From assembly GCA_026225945.1 (NCBI GenBank), contig JAMJFZ010001657.1, positions 1,932,501-1,996,500 on the forward strand: a stretch of 64,000 nucleotides of DNA, given 5' to 3'. Positions within the stretch are counted from its first letter, which is position 1; each line of letters starts with the position of its first letter. Under the pieces are notes generated by a model. It saw only the letters and a list, made by a program, of their open reading frames with translations. It searched no databases and was not told the DNA's origin. The DNA comes from Cricetomys ansorgei (Eukaryota > Chordata > Mammalia > Rodentia > Nesomyidae). A program made the translations under genes and the position numbers. Positions 10,505 to 20,489 of the stretch are shown here, piece after piece.

Positions 10505-11069
10505 ACATTTTCACTTATTTATGCAGATGTATTATGTGACTATATGTTCACATATGTGCTAGGGCCCTCGTAGGCCGAAAGAGGGTGTGTTGTAGAAATC
10601 TATTTTAGTTATATATAAAATAATTGTTTTATGCACTGTTGGGTGAGGGGCTCCCCAGGTCTTGGCATCTTGTACTGTTTGCAGGTGTTGGATTTATGAC
10701 GGGGAAAGTTGATTGCTAATTGTCTGCATGTGCTATTAGTAGAACATGTGAGGAATTCTAAATCAATAAAAACACCGGAGCTCAGGTTGCTCAGGTTCCA
10801 GATGCTCAGGGTTCCACTGTCCAGTGTGGCACAGGACAAGATGGCAGTTCCCTCTGCTGAGATCTGGAAGGGTTTGAACCAATGAATATGCCTCCTTGTC
10901 ATCCTCGCTGAGATGCCGCAGCAGCCCAGCAACCACAAGGGTGTGAGATATTCTGACGCTAGAGTAAACGAGTGGTCGTCAACCACCTGATATGGGTGCT
11001 AGGAACTGACCCGAGTCCGTCTGAAAGAGTAACAAGTGCCCCTAACCACTGAGCCATCCCTCCTGCCCC
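10505..11069 (-). repeat. B3 SINE split by an LTR insertion
   Basis: The left part (10505-10587) ends GGCCGAAAGAGGGTG. The right part resumes at 10938 with AGGGTGTGAGATATTCTGACG and runs to CCACTGAGCCATCCCTCC at 11069. Together they give one nearly complete antisense B3, with AGGGTG duplicated at the break. Confidence 0.85.
10588..10937 (+). mobile_element. Solo LTR, copy B, with exact 6-bp target duplication
   Basis: 350 bp beginning TGTTGTAGAAATC and ending AGCAACCACA, flanked by AGGGTG on both sides (10582-10587 and 10938-10943). AATCAATAAAAACACC near 10763 could be the polyadenylation signal, and TATATATAAAAT near 10609 is TATA-like but very close to the 5' end. It lies inside an older B3 SINE, which fixes both ends. 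The length, TG...CA ends and 6-bp duplication fit an ERV2/IAP- or mys-like LTR; the family is unassigned. Confidence 0.85.
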
Positions 11070-11313
11070 TCCAGCAGTGACTTAAAGGAGCAGCACTCTC
11101 TTTCAGTTGCCTCATTAACGACACTTCTCACTCCAAACCTTTCAGTGCCTGTCTTCCCCCAGCCCACACGGTTCTCCTTGGGCATCTCCAAGGCATCAGT
11201 TCCCAGACCCCAGGGACATAAAACCCAAACGCGTTCCAACATTTTCACAGGATTTGCATCCACCCTTTGGCACACTTTAATTCTCTAGGTGACCCGTAGT
11301 AGCTAATACCTGG

Positions 11314-11465
11314 TAAATGCTCACTGGGTAAGGGCGCTTGCCACTAAACCTGCCCACCTGAGTTCAATCTCCTGGAGCCGCAGGTGAAAGAAGAGACCCA
11401 ACTCCTACACCTTGCCCTCTGACACACACGGGTGTCCCCCTCCACACACAAATAAATAAATACAA
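11314..11465 (+). repeat. B3A SINE
   Basis: TCACTGGGTAAGGGCGCTTGCC and CACCTGAGTTCAATCTCCTGG, with a 3' end of ACACACAAATAAATAAATAC. Confidence 0.8.
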
Positions 11466-11545
11466 AAATTTTAAAGGCAGATAGAGTCTTAAGGAGATAA
11501 TCACGTCTCCATGTCCACGTCAGCGTGATTTAAAACAGCTGAGAG

Positions 11546-11772
11546 GGGGCGGGAGCAATGGCTCAGCGGTTAAGAGCACTGGCCCAGTCTTCCAGCGGAC
11601 CCAGGTTTGATTGCTACCACCCACAAAGTGGCTCACACCCATCTGTTAACTCCAAGTCCAGGGGACCCTAGTGTCCTCTTCTGGCTGCCACAGACATGGG
11701 GTGCACAAGCATACATGAAGGCAAAACACCCATACACATAAAAGAAAATTTAAAATAAAATTTTTAAATAGC
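11546..11772 (+). repeat. B3 SINE
   Basis: GGGAGCAATGGCTCAGCGG, TTAACTCCAAGTCCAGGGGA and AAAACACCCATACACATAAA, nearly full length and sense. Confidence 0.93.
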
Positions 11773-11787
11773 TCAGTGTGCTGGCAC

Positions 11788-11906
11788 ACACGTTTGTTTG
11801 TGGTTTTTGAGGCAGGGTCTCTCGACATAGCCCTGGTTGTCTTGGAACCTACTTTGTAGACCAGACTAGCCTAGAACTCAAAGATTTACCTGTCTCTGCC
11901 TCTGAT
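11788..11906 (-). repeat. Truncated B1 SINE, left arm of an inverted pair
   Basis: TTTTTGAGGCAGGGTCTCTC, GTAGACCAGACTAGCCTAGAAC and TGTCTCTGCCTCTG; the B1 5' end is missing at the junction. Confidence 0.88.
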
Positions 11907-12022
11907 TGGTCCATGCCTTTAATCCTAGTGCTTGGGAAGCAGAGGCAGGTGAATCTCTGAGTTCAAGACCAGCTTGGTCTACATATCAAGTTCTAGGACT
12001 ACATAGAAAGATCCTGTCTCAA
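11907..12022 (+). repeat. B1 SINE, right arm of an inverted pair
   Basis: Begins mid-element at TGGTCCATGCCTTTAATCC and runs through CAGCTTGGTCTACATATC to CTGTCTCAAAA. It abuts the antisense B1 with no spacer, forming a hairpin of roughly 110-bp arms. Confidence 0.9.
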
Positions 12023-12796
12023 AAGGGGGGTGGGGGATGGGCCCCACAGAAGCACCCCTGGGTAGCAAGGACATTCATTTAGTGGTGTTCTTTAACACAT
12101 TCTTTCACACATGTTGCAGGGGAGAGACGAAGTCATTTTCAGCAAAACAACATGTGTTAGTGAAATGGAAATGCTGGCTTAGACCAACAACAGGGGAAGT
12201 TAATGTCATTTTTCCCATCGACCAGATTGCATGCCTTTCTGGGGGGTAGGGACCCTGTCATACAGTCTATGAATCCCAACACTGCCTACCAGTTTCTACT
12301 GCTCTTTAAATAATTCCAAACTTAATTGCAGTCCCTAATCCAACCAAGTGGAACTAACTCTCTCGTTCTCACCCTCCCCTCTCACCCACATCCTGTTAAT
12401 TACAGCACTTGGGTCAGTGCTATTATGGAACAAGGGTTCCAACCCAACCTCCTTACCAGCACCCTGGCCAGCTCCTGGTCACCCCCTCCCTGGGTTGCTA
12501 CAAGACTCCCTTCTCTTCCTCCAGGAATTCTGAAGGAGGCTTTTACACCTTCCTGAACCTTCCAGGATGTGTCTGTCGCCCTTCTTGATGGGACTTACTC
12601 CATCCTTTTTGGTCCCCAATGATTCTGAGCTCTGCCCTCTAAGGTGCGATGTCTTTTTCCTGCTTTTATCTCTCCGTCTCCACCTGGTCCAGAACACAAC
12701 AAATGTTAGGAAGTGTGTGCTCAATTAACCATCTCCTAAGGACCCTTATTCATTTGTTTAATGTGTGTTAAAAAAAAAGAAAAGAAAAGAAACCCA
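12023..12796. other. 774-bp unrecognised block
   Basis: No SINE recognised. Several open frames of 60-81 codons overlap in different frames and strands without splice-flanked structure. An A-rich run at 12768-12791 precedes the next B1. Confidence 0.4.
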
Positions 12797-12940
12797 TAGC
12801 CCAGGTGAGTGGTTAACCCAAGCACTCAGGAGGCAGAGGCAGGTGGGTCGTTTTAAGTTTGAGGCCAGACTGAGTTCAAGGACAGCCAAGACCTTTGAGA
12901 CCCTGTCTCAAAAAAAGAAAAGAAAAAAAGAAAGAAGAGA
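12797..12940 (+). repeat. B1 SINE with long A/G tail
   Basis: AGCACTCAGGAGGCAGAGGC, GAGGCCAGACTGAGTTCAAGG and CCTGTCTCAAAAAAAG. Confidence 0.88.
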
Positions 12941-13019
12941 GAGGGAGCTCGTCACAGTCTTTGGAGCTTGCTCGTGTGGAAGAGCAACTGCTGCACTAGC
13001 TTACGGGTCCCTCGTGTTC

Positions 13020-13152
13020 ACCAGCTGCTTCAAGCTTCCTGCCATCTCAACCCCTGAAATGACAGGGTATTCCTCGAATTGTGAGCCAAGTTAATGCTTT
13101 CTCTCTCAAGTTGCTTTTGTCAGCGTGCTTCCCTCGTAGCAACAAAAAAAAA
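13020..13152 (+). repeat. 3' end of a MaLR-like (or URR1-like) element
   Basis: GAATTGTGAGCCAAGTTAATGC, TCAAGTTGCTTTTGTCAGCG and GTAGCAACAAAAA resemble the GTGAGCCAAATAAA...AGTTGC...ATAGCAAC ends of MaLR LTRs. Assignment is from memory only. Confidence 0.4.
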
Positions 13153-13307
13153 AAAGGAAACGAAAATAGGTATTTGAGTAAAACGGACATTCGGGTACTT
13201 TTACTCCTGTGTTATAGTCATGCCAATGTCCCGTGAGCTTACCTTGAAGTCTCTTTGGACATTCTGTTTTAAATAAGCCGCATGCTCACATGACTCAAAA
13301 CTTCAAT

Positions 13308-13526
13308 GTGTGGCTCAGCAGCAGTGGTTAAGAGCATTTGCTGCTCTTCCAGAGGACCTGAGTTCCATTCCATGTGAGCACCCACATAGCAGCTCACAAC
13401 CATTTATAACTCCAGTTCTAGGTGATCCAATGCCTCTTCTGACCTCTTTGAGTTCCAGGCACACACACGGCACAAATACGTACACATAACCAAAACACGC
13501 CCATACATAAAATAAATAAATCTAAA
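13308..13526 (+). repeat. B3 SINE
   Basis: AGTGGTTAAGAGCATTTGCTGC, TATAACTCCAGTTCTAGGTGA and an AAATAAATAAATCTAAA tail. Confidence 0.9.
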
Positions 13527-13790
13527 TGGCTGTTTTCACGTTTTAAATACATGAGAGTACAAAGTAACCCCCTGTACTTTACCTTTCTTACCTTTCTGTA
13601 CTCCTCACCCTAGCTCTCCTGAACTTGTCCCCAAGAGTCCAATTCCCTTCCACGAAGCCAACTAAAATCTCTGATTTATTCTTACCTCTACAGTAATATC
13701 ATTCCTTTTTACATCACTATAATTACGAGCACAGATCTTAAGGCTAAATTTCTAAGAGAACTCAAATTGTTGCATAAAATGTACACATAT

Positions 13791-13984
13791 TATTTTGTGT
13801 GTGAGTCTTTTGCCTTTATGTACACGTGTACCACGTATGTGCCGGATGCCCTCAGAAAAGGACTTTGGATCCCCTAGAACTGGAGGCTCAGATGGTTGTG
13901 AGCTACCACACTGATGCTGGTAACCGAACTGAGGTCCTCCACAAGAGCAACAAGTGGTTTAACTATTAAACCATCACTCCAGCC
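13791..13984 (-). repeat. B3 SINE
   Basis: GTGAGTCTTTTGCCTTTATG, CCCCTAGAACTGGAGGCTCAG and AGAGCAACAAGTGGTTTAAC, antisense. Confidence 0.88.
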
Positions 13985-14011
13985 TCTTATTTTTTTAGTC
14001 TGATTTTTATT

Positions 14012-14140
14012 TTTGTCACAAGATTTCACTATGTAGCTCTAGCTAGCCTGGACTCTCTTTGTAGACCAGGTTATTCTCAATTTACAACCGTTTGCCTGCC
14101 TCTGCCCCCAGAGTTCTGGGATTAGCCATGTGCATCACTG
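14012..14140 (-). repeat. B1 SINE
   Basis: AGATTTCACTATGTAGCTC, GTAGACCAGGTTATTCTCAA and GAGTTCTGGGATTAGCCATG. Confidence 0.8.
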
Positions 14141-14202
14141 TGGAGGTGTTTTGTTTTGTTTTGTGTTTTTAATGATATTGTCAAATTGTTCTTCCAAAAA
14201 GT

Positions 14203-14297
14203 TAGGCCAGGCCTGGTGATACGAGCCCTCAAACCCAGAACTCAGGAGGCAGAGGCCAGCCAGGGCTACAAAGACAGACCCTGTCAAAAAAAAAAAT
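14203..14297 (+). repeat. Short B1 with internal deletion
   Basis: GGCCAGGCCTGGTGATACGAG jumps from the GAGGCAGAGG block directly to CCAGCCAGGGCTACA and a poly(A) tail. Confidence 0.85.
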
Positions 14298-14789
14298 TAA
14301 GGTTGTACTGACGTAATTATAATTAGGAGTTAACAACTGACCCTTTACATTCCTGCCATAAGCAACTATTCCTATTTGTTTCTCCGCACAAGCGTCAACA
14401 CTATCTGCCTCCATCCAATTTGTTAGGTGAGGAGCAGTGTCTGTTGCTGTGACCCAGTCTGTGATTTTAAGGTTTTGCATGAACACCGCTGCTTGAATTC
14501 GGTCTCCCGCCAACTGTCTTTTCAGGTCCTCTGTCTTTTTTTTTTTTTTTTTGCAGAGTCCTGTATGTTTTTCTAGCATAACATCTGCGAAGCTTCCTCT
14601 GCTAATACATTGGTGATTGAAGTTGCGTAATTTAGGTTTTAAACCTTCTTGTCTTGGGAGTCACTTTGGCTTTCCAATTATGCGACATGCCTAGAAGACA
14701 GAGCCCCACCTCCTGCAACCCCACACGTACAGTTTACCCCTCATCCTCAGGGTAAACACAGGGGGGCAACCCCAATTCACAAAGCCTGA
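14298..14789. other. Unrecognised block; 116-codon minus-strand frame
   Basis: A minus-strand frame (14229-14579) crosses poly(A) runs at 14287 and 14540 and has no recognisable domain. No gene supported. Confidence 0.4.
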
Positions 14790-14965
14790 CCTTCATCCTC
14801 TGGGGAAGAACTTCCTTTCTGTAGCTACAACAGGAAATGAGATTTGCTGTCCTGGGTCAGACCCTCCATCCATCCAGGCCAGCTTCTCCTCTGGCAGCCA
14901 CAACAGGAAACATGCTGTAGAGAATCCCATTACCCTCTTTGCCAATCAGCCTCCAAGTTGAACAC
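14790..14965 (+). repeat. Possible ancient CR1/L3-type LINE 3' remnant
   Basis: GGAAGAACTTCCTTTCTGTAG, CCTGGGTCAGACCCTCCATCC, GGCCAGCTTCTCCTCTGGCAG and GAGAATCCCATTACC come in the same order as the conserved CTGGGTCAGACC-CCATCC-AGCCCAG-TC.GGCAG segment I recall from amniote CR1/L3 3' ends. No search was possible. Confidence 0.35.
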
Positions 14966-15264
14966 TCTACCCATGGACCCCCAGCTGAGATCCAGCCCCC
15001 TCAATCTACCCCACTGTGGGACACAGTCCCTGCCCCAGGACTGGAGTGATGAATGCTTTGATGTTGGGGGCAATGCCCAGCTTCTGGCTCAGGAGGACAG
15101 AATGAGATGCGAGCATACAGAATTCATCCTTTCGGGTTCTCTTTTGATATCTATGTGATATATGTTATATATTAATTATTATTCATTAGACATGGTTTAA
15201 GATAGTAGCACAATGTTCCCTTCTTAGTTCCAAAACTGTCATGTTTTTGTTGTTTGTTTGTTTG
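14966..15264. other. Unrecognised sequence
   Basis: No gene; AT-rich towards the right end. Confidence 0.4.
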
Positions 15265-15410
15265 TTTTTATTTGTGTGTGTGCACACTTGTGATCACAGA
15301 AGCCAGAGGACAGCTTAGAGAAGTCCATTCTGTTTCCACCATGAGGACCCCAGGGATTGAACTCGGACCGTCAGGCTTGGTGGTAAGTGCCTATGCCTGC
15401 TGACAGCTGC
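15265..15410 (-). repeat. B3A SINE
   Basis: AGAAGCCAGAGGACAGCTTAG, GGGATTGAACTCGGACCGTCAGG and GCCTATGCCTGCTGA. Confidence 0.85.
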
Positions 15411-15415
15411 TGTTT

Positions 15416-15625
15416 TGTTTGCTGGTAGTACTGGGGATTGGATCTAGGGCTTCACACGTGCTAGGCAAGTGCTCTGCACTGAGCTACAGCCCTAGCCCTG
15501 TTCTTCCGTTCTTTGAGACAGGGTTTCACTATGTAACTGAGACCACCTTCAAATTCATAGTCATCCTCCTGCTTCAGCCTTTCGAGTACTGGAATTACAG
15601 GCAAAACCACAACTCTGAGCTTTCA
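15416..15625 (-). repeat. ID + B1 composite SINE
   Basis: An antisense ID (ACTGGGGATTGGATCTAGGG, TAGGCAAGTGCTCTGCACTGAGC) is followed directly by an antisense B1-like part (TTTGAGACAGGGTTTCACTATG). Confidence 0.85.
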
Positions 15626-15693
15626 AAATGTACAAACTTTTCTTTGAGCATTTTTATTGTGCATGGTTACATTTTTTTTTTTAAAAAAAAAAA

Positions 15694-15830
15694 AAGCCAA
15701 GTATGATGACAGATGTCTGGCATCTCAGCATTCAGAAGAAGGTTAAAGCAGGAGAATAAATCTTAAGTTCAAGCCCGGCCTGTGCTACAGAGCAAGATAA
15801 AATACACAACAAACAAATAAAACCTACTCT
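15694..15830 (+). repeat. Diverged B1-like SINE
   Basis: GCCAAGTATGATGACAGATGTC, AGTTCAAGCCCGGCCTGTGCTAC and a CAAA-rich tail, preceded by a T9-A13 run. Confidence 0.7.
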
Positions 15831-15965
15831 CTACCTTCAGTGTGATGAATCTTTCAAAGGGGGCAGCTACTCACCTACACGCCCAGTCACAGGAGAACAC
15901 AGAGAGGATCCATGAGGCCACTACAGGGCCCCTCCCACAGGGAGCACAAGCTATCCTGGCCAAGC

Positions 15966-16107
15966 CTTTTTTTTTTTCAACAAGTTTTTGTTTTCTTCTG
16001 TTTTTTTGTTTGTTTGGTTTTGCTTTTGCTTTTGAGACCTTGCTATGTAGCCCAGCCTGGCCTCAAACTCACAATCCTCCTGCCTCAGCCTCCTGAATGT
16101 TAGATTA
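15966..16107 (-). repeat. B1-like SINE followed by (AAT)n
   Basis: TTTTGAGACCTTGCTATGTAG, CCTGGCCTCAAACTCACAATC and CTGCCTCAGCCTCCTGAATG. Confidence 0.85.

Positions 16108-16154
<47 letters not shown>
16108..16154. repeat. (AAT)n microsatellite
   Basis: About 15 AAT units. Confidence 0.97.
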
Positions 16155-16156
<2 letters not shown>

Positions 16157-16914
16157 GATGTGATGTCACAGGTTGGTAGAAAGAAGCTGACATGGATTAC
16201 CCAGTTACCCCTCTGAGAAACGTCACTAGGAGAGTGACAGCATCATTTTAGACAACAGTGATGGGGTCCTGAAGGGTCACAGGCTTCATTAGAAGAGAAA
16301 ACATAATGGGTACCCTGAAGGGAGAGACACGCTCCGGAATACTAGGAGGGCTACATCATGCCACAGACAGTATGGCAGGTGGTGCAGCCCTGAAGAGAAA
16401 GAACCTTCAATTCCAAAGAAACCAAGGGAATTCCTTGAGTTTATAGGTTTCTGGGGTAGAGAGGCAGGGGAGTGCCACATCATGTGGACCTGGCTGACAT
16501 GACATTGCAGGAAGGAACTAGAGAGTGAAGATAGAATTCTAGGTTGTCTTGGATCTAGATGTGGACGGGGAGGTGGAGTGGGGGCTAGGCTGGGCTGGGC
16601 TTGCAGCAAAAAGGAGGGAAGCCAAGGTGGCCCCAGAGAGGGCATGGCCTGCCTTCAGGGAGAGAGAGGAAGCTGTAGAGTCTGTAGCCTAACACAAGGT
16701 ACTGAGATTATAGGCACAAGCCACCAGGCCCAGCCTTATCCTGATTTTTTGGATAATCACTTTCTTGTTTCTTTTATCTATTGGTATACTCTCTTTAAAT
16801 ATAGTTTTAATTGTGGCTTATTTTAAACTTTAACAAAAAAGGATTAACACTGTTTAATGCTGCCTATATATTGTGTCATGTTTCTTGCCCTTAAACAAAA
16901 AGTTTTTATTTTTT
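16155..16914. other. Mostly unrecognised block
   Basis: Holds a short antisense B1 3'-end fragment at about 16690-16735 (GAGATTATAGGCACAAGCC). An open minus-strand frame of 118 codons at 16289-16645 has no recognisable content. Confidence 0.4.
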
Positions 16915-17086
16915 GTTTGTTTATTTATTGTTTGTTTGTTTTTGAAACAGGGTTTCTCTTTTGCAACTCTGGCTGTCCTGGAACTCACTCTGTAGATTAG
17001 GCTGGCCTCGAACTCACAGAGATCTACTTGCCTCTCTCTGCCTCTCAAGTGCTGGGATTAAAGGCATATACCACCATTGCCCAGCT
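16915..17086 (-). repeat. B1 SINE
   Basis: TTTTGAAACAGGGTTTCTC, GCTGTCCTGGAACTCACTCTG and AAGTGCTGGGATTAAAGGC. Confidence 0.93.
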
Positions 17087-17194
17087 AACATGAAGCTTCC
17101 AGATTCATCTACCCTCCCCGAAAATAAATCTACTTCTTTCACCTCCTCTCACAATCACCTTCTATGACACACCTACCAGCAGCTTAATTATACT

Positions 17195-17425
17195 TTCTGT
17201 GCTGACAGACATCTGGGTTGCTTCTAGCCTGCATTACAGCTCAGTTGGTCTTATAAATATGCCTGGCTACCTATGTGTGCAGGGTTCCCCAGGGAACGAG
17301 CCCAGGACAGAAACTGCTTAGTTATCAGGTATATCTTCACCTGCTACACATTGCCAACATCTTTCCAAAGTAGTTGTGCTAACTTGTACTCCCAGCAGCA
17401 CAGCCTCCCAGGCTCCCTGCCTCTG
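17195..17425 (-). repeat. Ancient L1 3'-region remnant (antisense)
   Basis: ACATCTGGGTTGCTTCTAGC, CATCTTTCCAAAGTAGTTGTGC and ACTTGTACTCCCAGCAGCAC match in order the antisense L1 words for 'gggttgcttcca', 'tttccaaagtggttg' and 'actcccaccagcag'. Confidence 0.6.
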
Positions 17426-17713
17426 GAGATATGGTGCTTTCAGACTCTTAAAAGGCAGCTTATTGAGAAATACTACTAATGAATGCAGGAGATAGAAAGA
17501 GCAGGAAGTTTAGGGATGGAGACTTGGATTTCTTTCCTGGACCAAAAGCTGGAAATGTCTTTGGTCCTGTCTTGGCTAGAGACCAGAAATGCTTGCTTGA
17601 AATATTTGGGGGCTCTATTCCCTGGTCTGGTTCCTTAATGATTTTAGGATCTCAATTCTCTCTGTGTTTTTAATCTGTCTCTTCCTCCCTCCCTTCCTTC
17701 CCCCCTCTATCTA

Positions 17714-17715
<2 letters not shown>
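17426..17715. other. Unrecognised sequence ending in a CT-rich stretch
   Basis: A polypyrimidine run at 17677-17707 precedes the (TG)n. No gene seen. Confidence 0.4.

Positions 17716-17750
<35 letters not shown>
17716..17750. repeat. (TG)n microsatellite
   Basis: About 17 TG units between CT-rich sequence and a B1 tail. Confidence 0.96.
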
Positions 17751-17751
<1 letters not shown>

Positions 17752-17880
17752 TTTGTTCTTTTGAGACAGGGGTTCCTCTGTGTAGCCCTGGCTGCCCTGT
17801 CACTCTGTAGAGCAGGCTGGCCTCAAACTCAGAGATCCAGCTGCCTCTGCTCCCTGGTGTTGGTCACCACAGCCCAACAG
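17751..17880 (-). repeat. B1 SINE
   Basis: TTTTGAGACAGGGGTTCCTC and GAGCAGGCTGGCCTCAAACTC; slightly shortened at its 5' end. Confidence 0.88.
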
Positions 17881-18021
17881 GTCTCATCTCATTATAGGGA
17901 TTTACAGCCTTGGAGGCCCTTGAGGATGCACTCCTCCCTTATAATCAACTTTGGATCCCACCTTCTGTTTCCATAGCAATAGCCTCTCCTTGGGCTTTAA
18001 GTTATCATATAAATGATAAAG

Positions 18022-18090
18022 GATTCACATCTTTAATCCTAGCAGAGGCAAGTGAATCTCTGTGAGTTCCAGGTCAGTCAGGGTAACACA
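18022..18090 (+). repeat. B1 fragment
   Basis: CACATCTTTAATCCTAGCAGAGGCAAG and GTGAGTTCCAGGTCAGTCAGGG. Confidence 0.7.
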
Positions 18091-18257
18091 GTGTCCTTTT
18101 TCTTGGTGCCAGGGGGAGGTGAGGGGAGTGGGGGCATTCTTAGCTGGGAGCCGGGATCTTAGTGGTCCAGAGCATTCAGGTGGGTTGACCCTGAGTAGAA
18201 CTGTGTATTCATCTCCCCTTCTTGCAATCTGGATCCTCCTTCATGCTGGCACTCCCT

Positions 18258-18445
18258 GTTTTTGTTTTTTTGTTTTTGTTTGTTTTGTTTTTCAAGACAG
18301 GGTTTCTCATTTGTCTGTTGTAACTCTGTCTGTCCTGGAACTCACTCTATAGACCAGGCTGACCTCAAACTCACAGAGATCCGCCTACCTCTGCCTCTGC
18401 CTCACAAGTGATGGGATTAAAGGTGTGTGCCACCACCGCCCAGCA
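18258..18445 (-). repeat. B1 SINE
   Basis: TTTTTCAAGACAGGGTTTCTC, ATAGACCAGGCTGACCTC and GATGGGATTAAAGGTGTGTGCC. Confidence 0.93.
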
Positions 18446-18539
18446 CACTCCCTGCTATTTAAGGTGGAAAAAAATACAGCCTTGGTGTGCTTTGCTAAAG
18501 CATGCCACATCCTTACACAGCTTCCAGGGACTAACCAGA

Positions 18540-18845
18540 GTGGGGGGTATCAAGAAAAGATAGACACAAAGACACAGAAACGTTGGGATCAGGCAGGTGA
18601 ACTGGGCTTTCTGATGGATCCAGAAGTTCAGGGTGTTTATTATATAGAGTTGAATGGCAATGGGGTTATTGCATCCAGCTGAATGGGGAGGCTGAGCTGT
18701 TACAGATAAAAGAGGCATGGCTATAGCATACAGCTGGATCAAAGGGACAGGTTTAGCTAATATCAGTGGGAACAGTCTCTGTAGGGGAGCAGTCTTCACG
18801 GGGGGAGGGCTATGGTAAACACTTTCTGCACACTATCAACACCCG
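18540..18845 (-). mobile_element. Possible second type of LTR
   Basis: On the minus strand this reads CTCTATATAATAAACACCCTG, a TATA/polyadenylation-type core, then TTTCTGTGTCTTTGTGTCTATC, as in the U5 of many rodent ERV LTRs. I could not find matching target duplications, so the ends are approximate and the call is tentative. Unrelated to the three-copy LTR family. Confidence 0.4.
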
Positions 18846-19039
18846 CACTCAGCCTCCTCACGGCCATGCGCAAGTCAACAGTATACTCTGTACTTCACAC
18901 ACTCAGGGCTGCTCTGCTCTCCACAAAGGCACTTTGAATAAATGCCTGTATATGTTATTTTTAACAACAAATAACTTGGTTCAGAGATAGAAAAGCAAGG
19001 ACATATTGTCCTTGCAAGTCACGATAAAGAACAGTTGCC
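18846..19039. other. Unrecognised sequence
   Basis: No gene seen. Confidence 0.4.
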
Positions 19040-19117
19040 AGAAGCTAGGGATGTAATTCCATTGGGAGAGTGCTTACTGAGGGTATCCAAGGCCCTGGGT
19101 TCCAACCCCCGCGCTAC
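19040..19117 (+). repeat. ID-type SINE
   Basis: AGCTAGGGATGTAATTCCATTGG, GAGAGTGCTTACTGAGG and AAGGCCCTGGGTTCCAACCC match the tRNA-Ala-like ID core. Confidence 0.75.
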
Positions 19118-19321
19118 AGAACAGATGCTGAATTAAGTGGGCTGCAGGAGCCCTGGGTGATGGGTGGTCTGCATACTTCATGAGAAGGACCCAGAGCATC
19201 GAGGATCCTGAAATCTGGCCATATGTCGCTAGTTATGGGTTATGCACTCTAGACTAGGGAAGGTGAATTAGAAGCTATAGGAGAAAATGTCAGGATCCTG
19301 AAGAATCTTAAGGAGAAAACA

Positions 19322-19500
19322 GAGGCCAGTGAGATGGCTCAGCAAGTAGGGGTGCTTGCCACCAAGCCTGGAGACCGGAATTCAATCCCTGGGACTTTCA
19401 TGATGGAGAGAGAGAGAGCTGACTTTTCAGGTTGACATCTGACCTCCAAAGCCACGTGCATATACATACACACGATAGACAGACAGACAGACAGACAGAT
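19322..19500 (+). repeat. B3A SINE with (GACA)n tail
   Basis: GAGGCCAGTGAGATGGCTCAGC and GTTGACATCTGACCTCCAAAG, then about six GACA units at 19475-19500. Confidence 0.88.
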
Positions 19501-19585
19501 GTAAATTTAAAGAAATAAGAAAACAGCCGTGAAAGCATTCAGTAGCTCTCAGAGGCTACTCCGTAGACTGTAGTATCACATGTAC

Positions 19586-19599
19586 CCACGAGAGGGCAG
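19586..19599 (+). promoter_or_regulatory. CTCF-like motif
   Basis: CCACGAGAGGGCAG agrees with CCASYAGRKGGCRS at 13 of 14 positions and lies outside the SINEs I recognise. Binding is inferred from the word alone. Confidence 0.35.
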
Positions 19600-19881
19600 C
19601 ACTTACTCTATACATAGTCCGCCTGCCAAAAACACTTAATTTGTTAAGAAACAACCAAATCGAGCTTTCAGTTTTTGTTTTTTTCAGACACAGGTGACAA
19701 ACGCATTAAGTTTTTGAGCACTTGAAATGACAGTGTTACAAAACCCCAACAGCTCCTGAGGAATGTTTTAATTAAAAGGTAATTACATCACTTCATCCTC
19801 CCATGTCCCCCCCTCCCTCCAACCTCTAACATGCTACCCACTTAATCTCTCTCAAATTCATGGCCTCTTTTTCTTTCTTTC

Positions 19882-19882
<1 letters not shown>

Positions 19883-19925
<43 letters not shown>
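19883..19925. repeat. (TG)n microsatellite
   Basis: About 21 TG units following TTTC repeats, within the long rodent repeat. Confidence 0.97.
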
Positions 19926-19928
<3 letters not shown>

Positions 19929-20489
19929 AAGTATAAACCCAACCCGATGAGCCCATATAGTGTTGCTTGTGTGTGATTTGAGGGATGACTACTTACTATT
20001 GGGTAACCAATTAAGAGGCTTATTCCCCCTCTCTCAGTAATCATCAGTTGCCTGTAGTTCTTTATCTAGGAATGGGACCCATGAGACTTCTCCTTTCCCT
20101 GTTTGCACATTTATTGGTATTGCCATATTTCCGGTCTTGTTTAGGCAGCCATATTGTTGTGGTATCATTGGTGTAGATTCCCTGTCATCTCTAGGAGACA
20201 CATCTCACAGCGTGTTTCCTGGTCCTTTGGCTCTTACCGTCTTTCTGGTCCCTTTTCTACAATCTCTCCTGAGCCTTAGGTACAGAAGTTGTGTTATAGA
20301 TACAGCTGTTGGGGCTGGGCACCCCACAATCAGTTGCTCTCTGTATTCTAACCAGCTGTGGCTTGCTGTGATGGTCTCCATCTAGTGCAAACAGAAGGTT
20401 CTTTGGTGAGGAGTGAGAGCTACACTTATCTATGGGTATAAGGATAAGTATTTAGAATGCAGTTAGGTATTATGTTGGTCTGGTAAAGT

